Source: Bacteroidota bacterium
Lineage (GTDB): Bacteria > Bacteroidota > Bacteroidia > M30B66
Assembly: GCA_947460255.1 (NCBI GenBank)
Contig: CANHIS010000023.1
Span: 1-40,674 of the forward strand
Length of the DNA: 40,674 bases
Direction: 5' to 3'
The first letter of the stretch is position 1. Each line of letters opens with the position of its first letter. Under the pieces are notes generated by a model, which saw only the letters and a list, made by a program, of their open reading frames with translations, made no database searches and had not been told where the DNA came from. The position numbers were made by a program, and so were the translations under genes. This document shows positions 15,977 through 23,061 of the stretch, one piece after another.

Positions 15977-17499
15977 GAAAATTGATAAACCGTTTGGTAC
16001 TTTTTGGTAAGATAGTTTATGAAGATATCTGAATTTAAGCCAGAGCCAGTGGCCATTTTACAGATTTCCTCAGAGTCAAATAAACGCCCCTTTGCAAAGA
16101 TGTTTTCTGACAACCATTGCAGCAATTGTGCCGTATTTCCTTCAGTAAGCTCCTGCTCTAATAAAGGATTCGATTGTTTAGCAGCAGCATAAAACTGGGC
16201 CGCATATAAACTTCCTAAACTATAGGTTGGGAAATATCCAAAACTTCCATGCGCCCAATGAACATCCTGCAAAATACCTTCAACAGGGGATAATGGCTTT
16301 ACACCTAGTAAATTGAAGTACAAATCATTCCAAGCATCAGGCAAATCATTCACATTCAACTTGTTTTCAATTAACAAGCATTCTAGTTTATACCTAATGT
16401 AAACGTGATAATGATAAGTTAATTCATCTGCGTTGGTTCTAATCAACCCGGGTTCTACAATGTTAATTCCATTATAGAATTCGCTCAGATCGATTTTTTC
16501 AAATTGCAAAGGGAAGGAATCCTTCAAAATGCTATAATTGCCCATCCAAAATGGAAGTTCTCTTCCGATCTGATTTTCCCAAAGCCGCGATTGAGACTCA
16601 TGGATGCCCAAAGAAGCGGCTTCAGAAGAAGGGAAACCATACATCCCTTTTGATAACCCTTGCTCATAAATTGCATGTCCGGCTTCATGCAAACACGACC
16701 AAAGCATTTCAGTGAAATTTTCTTCTGAAATTCTAGTTGTGATGCGAACGTCATCTGGGCTCGTTGTAATTGTAAATGGATGAATTGACAAATCTTGTCT
16801 TCCTCTTTTAAAGTCAAAGCCAATTTGCTTCAATAACTTTAAACCCATTTCCCATTGTATTTTTGAGTCGAAATGACCTAAAAGGAATTTGTTATCTGGG
16901 ACAGAATTTGTACCCTTGATCCTATTGAATAAATCATTTAAATGAGGAAGGAGTTTGTTGAAAATCGAATCCAGCAATGTTTTTGTCATTCCTGGTTCAA
17001 ACTCTTCTACTAACGCATCGTAAGGATGTGATTTATAACCAATAAGCTCACATTCATTTTTCTTTAAAGCAACAAGGTTATTTAAAGATGGCGAAAATAC
17101 TTTGAATTCATTCAGCTTTCTAGCTTTTTCCCAACTTGATAAACCTTCTGATGTCGCATGGGAAAGTTGTTCTACAAATGCTCTGTTTAATTTTTCTTTC
17201 CTAGAAAGATCCTTTTTGATTCTTAGTAAGGATCGATGATAAAGTTGATCTGCTTGGTTTTCTTGAAGCAATGAATTTACTAGAACCGAAATCTCACCTG
17301 AAGTGAACTTTTCATGCGATAGTCCTGCTAAGGTTGCTATTTGTCTGCTTCTATAACTAGATGCGCCACTTGGAATGTACGTTTCTTGATCCCATTGCAA
17401 AACAGATGATGCAGACTGTAAATCAGCGATTTCCTGCATTAAAAAACGCAGTCTCTCTGCCTTAGAATTAGGATTTTTCAATGCTTCTGCTTTCAACAA
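15973..17499 (-). CDS. M32 family carboxypeptidase (Taq type)
   Basis: A zinc metallocarboxypeptidase of about 508 residues that trims C-terminal amino acids in the cytoplasm. The zinc site is C-L-H-E-A-G-H (His271, His275), with the downstream glutamate in I-H-E-S-Q-S-R (Glu301). V-L-Q-W-D-Q-E-T near the N-terminus and the H-Y-H-V-Y-I-R-Y segment are also typical of M32. There is no ATG before residue 21 of the longest frame, and starting at that ATG would cut the first helix. I therefore accept TTG 17499, with nearby TTGs at 17496 and 17481 as alternatives. This start lies inside the 3' end of the DUF423 gene (32-bp overlap). Confidence 0.92.
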   Translation of the reverse strand: MLKAEALKNPNSKAERLRFLMQEIADLQSASSVLQWDQETYIPSGASSYRSRQIATLAGLSHEKFTSGEISVLVNSLLQENQADQLYHRSLLRIKKDLSRKEKLNRAFVEQLSHATSEGLSSWEKARKLNEFKVFSPSLNNLVALKKNECELIGYKSHPYDALVEEFEPGMTKTLLDSIFNKLLPHLNDLFNRIKGTNSVPDNKFLLGHFDSKIQWEMGLKLLKQIGFDFKRGRQDLSIHPFTITTSPDDVRITTRISEENFTEMLWSCLHEAGHAIYEQGLSKGMYGFPSSEAASLGIHESQSRLWENQIGRELPFWMGNYSILKDSFPLQFEKIDLSEFYNGINIVEPGLIRTNADELTYHYHVYIRYKLECLLIENKLNVNDLPDAWNDLYFNLLGVKPLSPVEGILQDVHWAHGSFGYFPTYSLGSLYAAQFYAAAKQSNPLLEQELTEGNTAQLLQWLSENIFAKGRLFDSEEICKMATGSGLNSDIFINYLTKKYQTVYQFS

Positions 17500-17863
17500 T
17501 AATACTGATCCATGAAAGGATCAAAACAAGGCCACCTATTGGAGTAATTGGCCAAAGGAACTTCAAAAATTCTAGTCCTGATGTGTCTTTGAATACTATG
17601 AGGTATATCGAAAATGAAAACATGATAGTTCCATAAATCATCAGTTTCATGGCCTTTTCGAACTGCATTGGAAATTTCTCAGACAACATACTCATCGACA
17701 AAAGTGCAATAGCATGAAATAGTTGGATTTGCCCTGCAGTTTTTACGGCATTCAACTGTTCAATTTCGAGTTTTTTTTCGAGTGCATGCGCTGCAAGTGC
17801 CAAAACAACAACCGATGAAGCGCCAAGGAATCCTGACCAGCTTAAACTATTTTTTATTTTCAT
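17468..17863 (-). CDS. DUF423 family small membrane protein
   Basis: A 131-residue inner-membrane protein with four hydrophobic segments. It matches the DUF423/YgdD type: an N-terminal G-F-L-G-A-S-S-V-V-V-L-A-A-H-A-L, a central Q-L-F-H-A-I-A-L-L segment, and a C-terminal P-I-T-P-I-G-G-L-V-L-I-L-S-W. The family has no settled biochemical function. It lies 1 bp after ridA and overlaps the carboxypeptidase start. Confidence 0.88.
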   Translation of the reverse strand: MKIKNSLSWSGFLGASSVVVLALAAHALEKKLEIEQLNAVKTAGQIQLFHAIALLSMSMLSEKFPMQFEKAMKLMIYGTIMFSFSIYLIVFKDTSGLEFLKFLWPITPIGGLVLILSWISIIVESRSIEKS

Positions 17864-17864
17864 T

Positions 17865-18245
17865 TTAAGCTAACGAAGCAATAACTGAAATTTCAACATT
17901 TACTCCTTTAGGCAAACCCGCTACTTGCACCGTTTCACGTGCAGGCGGATTTTCGTGGAAGTAGTTGGCATAGATTGAATTCACTTCGAAAAAAAAAGCC
18001 ATATCAGATAAAAAGATGGTGGTTTTTAGCACTTGCGAGAAATCGCTACCTGCAGCATGGAGCACGGCCTTTAAATTTTGCATTACTTGCTCAGTTTCAA
18101 TTTGCAAGGTTTCCATTTGCAATTCACCAGTTTGTGGATGCAATGCAATTTGTCCGCTAACATAAAGCGTATCGCCAAATGCTACCGCTTGGCTGTAAGG
18201 GCCAATTGGCGCTGGCGCCTGATTAGTGTGAATAATTCTTTTCAT
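17865..18245 (-). CDS. ridA: RidA family enamine/imine deaminase
   Basis: A 126-residue RidA protein that hydrolyses reactive 2-aminoacrylate-type enamines released by PLP enzymes. It has G-P-Y-S-Q-A-V at 15-21, L-Y-V-S-G-Q-I at 27-33, the substrate-carboxylate arginine in P-P-A-R-E-T-V (Arg103), and Glu118 in V-N-V-E-I. First gene of the operon that continues into DUF423, M32 carboxypeptidase and lipoprotein. The candidate promoter box lies 17 bp before the ATG. Confidence 0.95.
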   Translation of the reverse strand: MKRIIHTNQAPAPIGPYSQAVAFGDTLYVSGQIALHPQTGELQMETLQIETEQVMQNLKAVLHAAGSDFSQVLKTTIFLSDMAFFFEVNSIYANYFHENPPARETVQVAGLPKGVNVEISVIASLA

Positions 18246-18262
18246 TTTTAAAGTTCTACATG

Positions 18263-18270
18263 CAAAAATA
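18263..18270 (-). promoter_or_regulatory. Candidate -7 promoter box for the ridA operon
   Basis: The minus strand reads TATTTTTG, an exact TAnnTTTG, 17 bp before the ridA ATG. Short inverted arms ATGCA (18260-18264) and TGCAT (18273-18277) flank it, which may be chance. Confidence 0.45.
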
Positions 18271-18340
18271 CGTGCATACCTGGATATTCAATCAATGGTT
18301 TAATTTTTACATGATGATTTCGTTTCATTAATATTGTCGC

Positions 18341-20347
18341 ATGTTAGCAGTTGGTGCAGTTCCTGAAGTTATTTATGACGTCAGCATAATATTCGGCTTG
18401 GCCGTAATCGTTTTACTTGTTTGTAGTAAATTTAAAATTCCTTCAGTTTTAGGTTTTCTTATAACAGGTGTCATAGCCGGACCAGATGTTTTGCATCTCA
18501 CTCAAAGTAAAGATGATCTTTCTGTTTTTGCAGAAATCGGCATCATTTTTCTACTGTTTAGTATAGGGATCGAGTTCTCTTTGAAGGATTTGATTAGAAT
18601 CCGAAGGCAAGTATTTTTAGGTGGTTTAATGCAAGTGGTAGGAACAACAATTTTTGCAGGGCTCCTTACTTGGTTAAGTGGAATTGGAGGAAGGGAAGCC
18701 ATGATGCTCGGTTTGTTATTTTCATTTAGCTCAACAGCAATTGTATTGAAAGTATTACAAGATATGGGCAGAGTGCATAGTCCTCAAGGAAGATCAACGA
18801 TGGCAATCCTGATTTTTCAGGATATGGCCGTAATCCCAGTGATGTTATTAATCCCATATTTTGCGCCTGACTCTGGAGGATTGGACATTAATTTCTTCGT
18901 CACGATCTTGAAAGCGTTGCTTACTGTTGTTGTTGTTCTGTATTTAGCCCGGGTGTTAATGCCGAAGTTATTGTTTGCCGTAGCGAAGAGCAAGTCAACT
19001 GAATTATTTTTAATGACAGTTTTAGTGGTTTGTTTATCCGTTGCATGGTTAACTGCAGAAATGGGCTTGTCTTTATCTTTGGGAGCTTTCCTTGCTGGTT
19101 TAGTGATTTCAGAATCTGAATACAGTCATGAGGCTTTCTCTACCATATTGCCATTTAGAGAAGTTTTTACCAGCTTTTTCTTCATCTCAATAGGTTTACT
19201 AGTAGATGTCGATTTTATTATTGCCAACCCTATCAATATAGTAATTGGAACGTTCCTCATCTTGGGTTTGAAAATGTTGGTTGGAGGAGTTGCAGTGTTT
19301 TTAACAGGAAACAATGCACGAGTTGCATTTCTCTCCGGATTGTTTATCTGCCAGGTTGGAGAATTTTCTTTCATTCTTGCTGGTAGTGTAATTGAGTTAA
19401 ATCTGTTAAGCAATAAGAACTATCAATTGTTTCTGTCGATTTCTGTTCTTTCCATGGGATTAACTCCTTACTTTATAGAGAAGTCTGATCGTTTTTCATA
19501 TTGGCTTAACAAAGTTTTCATGAGTGAAAATTTGAAGAGTCGTTTTCCTGGTTTGATACGCTCTAGTATAAAGCCAAACAGCCACGAAAATAAATTAACT
19601 GATCATTTAGTAATCGTAGGTTATAGTGAAATTGGTAAAAATATAAGCAAGGTTATAAAAATGGCAAAAATTCCATTTATAGCATTAGATTCTGATCCTG
19701 AAATAGTTTTATCAGCAAAAAATAAACGTGGAACACAAGTTCTCTTTGGTAACGCCTCAAATGTTCAGATTTTAAAACATGCTGGCATTGCACAAGCTAG
19801 AATGGTTGTTATAACGATAAGCAATCCAGCTGAGGTTCATTCAATTGTCGTTGCTATAAGAAAATTAGCACCTAAATGTCATGTGATCGCAACTTCAAGA
19901 AAAACACAAGACTTTGTAAAACTTTTTGATGCGGGTGCAAATGAAATAATCAGTGAGCAATTCGAGATTTCAGTTGAAGTAGTAACTCGTGTATTAAGTC
20001 GATACCTTGTTGCAAGAAACGAAATCGATGATTTTGTAGTACGATTAAGGCAGTTAAACTACGATATGGAACGCAGCATTCGCTATGAACAGCAAGGCTT
20101 GCAAGATTATCGTTTGGAAATATCAGACACCGAGATTATCACAATTCGAATTCGCTCAACATCTCCATTTGTTAACCAAAAATTGGCTAACTTAAAAATG
20201 CGAACAAATTATAATATTTCAGTATTAGCAGTTAAGAGAGGTCCGGATATCACAGCAAATCCTTCGGGAGATCTTGAAGTGTTAGAGAATGACCTACTTG
20301 TTATTTTTGGAAGCCATGAATCTATTGATGCGGTATCGAGATTGTAA
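18341..20347 (+). CDS. CPA2 cation:proton antiporter with RCK domains (Kef type)
   Basis: A 668-residue inner-membrane transporter. Residues 1 to about 390 hold roughly a dozen hydrophobic segments of the Na/H exchanger fold, with I-A-G-P-D and S-S-T-A-I-V-L-K-V-L motifs and I-F-Q-D-M-A-V-I-P holding the conserved aspartate. A cytoplasmic RCK-N/TrkA-N domain starts near 420, with nucleotide loop V-G-Y-S-E-I-G and acidic L-D-S-D. An RCK-C domain covers about 595-668. It would exchange K+ or Na+ for H+ under nucleotide or ligand control. The stop is 5 bp from the convergent yidC stop. A near-match promoter box ends only 4 bp before the ATG. Confidence 0.92.
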   Translation: MLAVGAVPEVIYDVSIIFGLAVIVLLVCSKFKIPSVLGFLITGVIAGPDVLHLTQSKDDLSVFAEIGIIFLLFSIGIEFSLKDLIRIRRQVFLGGLMQVVGTTIFAGLLTWLSGIGGREAMMLGLLFSFSSTAIVLKVLQDMGRVHSPQGRSTMAILIFQDMAVIPVMLLIPYFAPDSGGLDINFFVTILKALLTVVVVLYLARVLMPKLLFAVAKSKSTELFLMTVLVVCLSVAWLTAEMGLSLSLGAFLAGLVISESEYSHEAFSTILPFREVFTSFFFISIGLLVDVDFIIANPINIVIGTFLILGLKMLVGGVAVFLTGNNARVAFLSGLFICQVGEFSFILAGSVIELNLLSNKNYQLFLSISVLSMGLTPYFIEKSDRFSYWLNKVFMSENLKSRFPGLIRSSIKPNSHENKLTDHLVIVGYSEIGKNISKVIKMAKIPFIALDSDPEIVLSAKNKRGTQVLFGNASNVQILKHAGIAQARMVVITISNPAEVHSIVVAIRKLAPKCHVIATSRKTQDFVKLFDAGANEIISEQFEISVEVVTRVLSRYLVARNEIDDFVVRLRQLNYDMERSIRYEQQGLQDYRLEISDTEIITIRIRSTSPFVNQKLANLKMRTNYNISVLAVKRGPDITANPSGDLEVLENDLLVIFGSHESIDAVSRL

Positions 20348-20352
20348 CCAAA

Positions 20353-22152
20353 CTATTTTCCTGGTTGTTGGTAGCCTCTTTTGCGAGCCATTTCTTCAAG
20401 TTTTTGCTGGAATGAGGATTGCTTCTTTGCATTAGGCTTGTTTTTATTCGCCTGAATTTTCGCATGAATCTTTTTCTCATCCACAAATCGTGTAAATGCG
20501 AATTGTTGTCCAAAGGTTATAACGTTTGCAAGGAAGTAATAGTAGTTAAGGCCTGAAGCATAGCTATTTAGAACGAACAAGAAGATGACAGGCATTAAAT
20601 ACATCATCCATTTCAATTGTGGCATTTGGGCATTTGCTCCAGATAATTGGTTGTTCATCATTGTGTAAATGATGGTAGAAATAGTCATCAGCAACGCAAA
20701 TAAACTCACATGATCTCCATAGGCAGGAATGCTGAATGGCAAAGTGTAAATGGAATCATATGTAGATAGATCTTCAGCCCAAAGAAATGACTGTTGACGA
20801 AGTTCAATTGCATTAGGAAAGAAATTAAATAATGCAAGTAGAATCGGAAGTTGCAAAAGCAGCGGTAAGCATCCTCCCAAAGGATTTACACCCGCTTCTT
20901 TATAAAGACCCATCAAAGCTTGCTGCTTCTTCATTGGATCGTCATTTTCGTATTTTTTATTTAAATCATCGATTTCGGGCTTTAGTACTCTCATCTTCGC
21001 TTGAGATAGATAAGATTTGTACTGAAATGGAAACAAAATCGATTTAATAATCAAGGTTAGCAACAATATAATAATACCATAATTTAAAGCATATCCATCT
21101 AACCAATTAAATACAGGTATAACTAAAAATTTATTGACCCATCCGAAAATGCCCCATCCAAGAGGTATTTGTTTTTGAAGATCGTGTCCTGCTGCTTTTA
21201 AAGTCTGAAAATGATTAGGACCGAAGTAGAACTGAAAGTCTGCTGTTTGATTACTGTTGGGATCATAAGCTAAATTTAGGTTCGCATTAAATGTTTTGTA
21301 ATCTTCCTTTTCAATTGGAGTTCGAGTTGAAATTAGAGATCCAGGCTTTATTTCATTTTTGGGTATCATCACGCTCGTGAAGAATTGTTGTTTAAAACCT
21401 ATCCACTTAGCTGCGCCTTGAAATGCAATGCTATCAAATCCTATTGGATTGAGTTTATCTACTTCATTTTCGGCAGATAACATGAAGTAAACCGTCGAGT
21501 TATCGCTTTCATTGCTTCTGTTTTTTTCTTTACCAGGAGCTGCTTGTGACCATTCAACATGAAGATTTTTATCACTAATGTTCTTAATTTGAGGCTGCAG
21601 GTTAAATTTCGTCTGAAGATCGATTGTATATGATTCCGGTTTTAGTGTCCAGTTTAGCTCAACAATACTTCCATCAGATCCCTTTGCTTGAAGTGCAAGA
21701 GTTGAATTATTGGGTGCGGTTGCTCTTTCGAAAACAAGATCTTGATTTGTAATATTCAAACCTTTAACAGGAATCGTGATCTCAAACTTATTTTTGTTAA
21801 ATAATATCAGTTCTTTTTTCTCCCAAGTAGTAAATTTCTTTAATGATACAGATTCAGGACAGCCTCCTTTCGAATTAAATGTTGCCTTCAATAAATCATT
21901 CTCAAGCGTGAAGGTCTGAGCTGAAATATTTTCCGAGGGAGCAAAAACTCCAAGTTTAGAATTTTCTGTTAAGTTGGACGAAGCTGTGGAAGTTTCGGAA
22001 GAAATTGGAGTAACTTTCTTTTCTGTAGTCTTGGAGGCTGTATTGGTATCTACAATCTTTTTCTTTTCTGGTTCATCAGATTTGAATAAGTATGTAGATC
22101 CGACCATAATTAAGCCGATTAAGAGTAAGCCAATGACTGAATTCCTATCCAT
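20353..22152 (-). CDS. yidC: Membrane protein insertase YidC/Oxa1
   Basis: Inserts and folds inner-membrane proteins with or without SecYEG. I place the start at ATG 22152, giving 599 residues beginning M-D-R-N-S-V-I-G-L-L-L-I, the usual Bacteroidota YidC opening. A longer frame from 22200 would have its promoter box inside the coding region. After the first membrane segment comes a large periplasmic beta-domain (about 60-345). The Oxa1 core follows with G-I-I-I-L-L-L-T-L-I-I-K, Q-A-L-M-G-L-Y-K-E-A-G-V-N-P-L-G-G-C-L-P-L-L-L-Q-L and later helices. The C-terminus is basic and lysine/glutamine-rich, as expected for ribosome contact. Confidence 0.96.
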   Translation of the reverse strand: MDRNSVIGLLLIGLIMVGSTYLFKSDEPEKKKIVDTNTASKTTEKKVTPISSETSTASSNLTENSKLGVFAPSENISAQTFTLENDLLKATFNSKGGCPESVSLKKFTTWEKKELILFNKNKFEITIPVKGLNITNQDLVFERATAPNNSTLALQAKGSDGSIVELNWTLKPESYTIDLQTKFNLQPQIKNISDKNLHVEWSQAAPGKEKNRSNESDNSTVYFMLSAENEVDKLNPIGFDSIAFQGAAKWIGFKQQFFTSVMIPKNEIKPGSLISTRTPIEKEDYKTFNANLNLAYDPNSNQTADFQFYFGPNHFQTLKAAGHDLQKQIPLGWGIFGWVNKFLVIPVFNWLDGYALNYGIIILLLTLIIKSILFPFQYKSYLSQAKMRVLKPEIDDLNKKYENDDPMKKQQALMGLYKEAGVNPLGGCLPLLLQLPILLALFNFFPNAIELRQQSFLWAEDLSTYDSIYTLPFSIPAYGDHVSLFALLMTISTIIYTMMNNQLSGANAQMPQLKWMMYLMPVIFLFVLNSYASGLNYYYFLANVITFGQQFAFTRFVDEKKIHAKIQANKNKPNAKKQSSFQQKLEEMARKRGYQQPGK

Positions 22153-22181
22153 GTTGTTTGGGGCTGATTTTTTAAAGGCCG

Positions 22182-22189
22182 CAAAGATA
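22182..22189 (-). promoter_or_regulatory. Candidate -7 promoter box for yidC
   Basis: The minus strand reads TATCTTTG, an exact TAnnTTTG, 29 bp before the ATG at 22152. This supports the shorter yidC start. Confidence 0.5.
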
Positions 22190-22429
22190 ATGTTAATCAT
22201 TTGAATTGGATGTTTTGCAGCCTACATATTAATATCGTTTGCTTTCTGCAGGATTTGCTTAAATCTCTATCTATATATCTTGCTCAATGGAATAATTTCC
22301 CTCTTATGTAAAGATTCAAAGTGGTTTGTTCATATTTTGTATCCATCAATTTAGCTAAGTGTTTGATAGTTATTGAGTTAATAGAATTATCTTTTTTCAT
22401 TAAAGATTTTTTTATGCGAAAGAAATCAA

Positions 22430-22437
22430 TATTTTTG
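22430..22437 (+). promoter_or_regulatory. Candidate -7 promoter box for the secreted-protein operon
   Basis: TATTTTTG fits TAnnTTTG, with a TTTT at 22407-22410 at about the right -33 spacing. Transcription would start near 22443, inside the dyad that follows. Confidence 0.45.
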
Positions 22438-22444
22438 CTCGGAT

Positions 22445-22459
22445 GCATAAGTCTTATGC
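22445..22459. promoter_or_regulatory. Perfect dyad at the predicted transcription start
   Basis: GCATAAG (22445-22451), T, CTTATGC (22453-22459): two perfect 7-bp arms around one central base. It begins 8 bp after the -7 box, so it covers or follows the transcription start. It could be an operator or, less likely because of the tiny loop, a 5' mRNA hairpin. Confidence 0.4.
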
Positions 22460-22494
22460 TCATCAATTGTCATTTCTAACATCCTAACAACTCT

Positions 22495-23019
22495 ATGAAA
22501 CAGCGTTTACGCATTCAGTTTGTACTGGTTTTCAGCTTGTTGCTGATGATACCCGTAGTGAGTTTTGCTCAAAGCAAGTCCTCTGCAGTATCTCAACCCG
22601 CTCCTTATCCAAATTTGAAATCTACAGGAAATCCTGAAGCTGATATTAAACAGCATCAGAAAGAAGTTCAGAAATGGCAACAAAAGGAGCAACAAAGAAA
22701 TTCTTCATTGCAGAAGAATTCTAATACTACTTCAAAACCATCTTCTGTTTCGAATAAGAGAATTGAAGAAAAAAAGAAAGGACTAGCTCCGGTAGGAAAA
22801 AAGCAAAAGATTTCTGTTGGTCAACGTGAAATCACGATTTTAAACTTACCTGGTTATCCAAAGTTTATTGCGACTGGTAATCCAGAGTTAGATGAAAAAA
22901 ATTACCAGTTGGCAAAAGCTAAGTGGATAGACGAGAATCCAGAATTGTATCAAAAACATCTCAAAGAAGGCCAAATGAAAAAAGGCATTTTGAAGAGACC
23001 TAACACAACTAACCGGTAA
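22495..23019 (+). CDS. Small secreted protein with two TGNPE motifs
   Basis: A 174-residue protein with a clear signal peptide (basic start, hydrophobic core, V-S-F-A-Q at about 22-26). The mature part contains two related 24-residue motifs, at 38-61 and 121-144. Both read Y-P-x-x-x-x-T-G-N-P-E-x-D and end in K-W, and 12 of 24 positions are identical. Between them is a hydrophilic linker rich in Q, K, S and N; the tail is basic. No cysteines and no sorting domain are seen. Only 42 bp separate it from the giant protein start, so co-transcription is likely. I do not know its function; a periplasmic or surface partner of the giant protein is only an inference. Confidence 0.8.
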   Translation: MKQRLRIQFVLVFSLLLMIPVVSFAQSKSSAVSQPAPYPNLKSTGNPEADIKQHQKEVQKWQQKEQQRNSSLQKNSNTTSKPSSVSNKRIEEKKKGLAPVGKKQKISVGQREITILNLPGYPKFIATGNPELDEKNYQLAKAKWIDENPELYQKHLKEGQMKKGILKRPNTTNR

Positions 23020-23026
23020 GTTTAGA

Positions 23027-23042
23027 TACATATATATATGTA
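23027..23042. promoter_or_regulatory. 16-bp perfect palindrome just before the giant gene
   Basis: TACATATATATATGTA is its own reverse complement and ends 19 bp before the ATG at 23062. Its core is simple TA alternation, so it may be chance, a protein-binding site, or an easily melted leader element. Confidence 0.3.
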
Positions 23043-23061
23043 CACAACACAAGACGACACG

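Larger units (their letters stand above)
22190..22494. other. AT-rich intergenic region between divergent yidC and the secreted-protein operon
   Basis: About 300 bases, AT-rich, with the yidC promoter at its left edge and a plus-strand promoter and dyad at 22430-22459. A 60-codon frame on the minus strand (22284-22466) has no recognisable protein character. I see no tRNA, riboswitch or terminator in it. Confidence 0.6.

Noticed and set aside
22284-22466. 60-codon minus-strand frame in the yidC intergenic region
   Set aside because: It overlaps the plus-strand promoter and dyad, has low-complexity AT-driven composition and no recognisable features.
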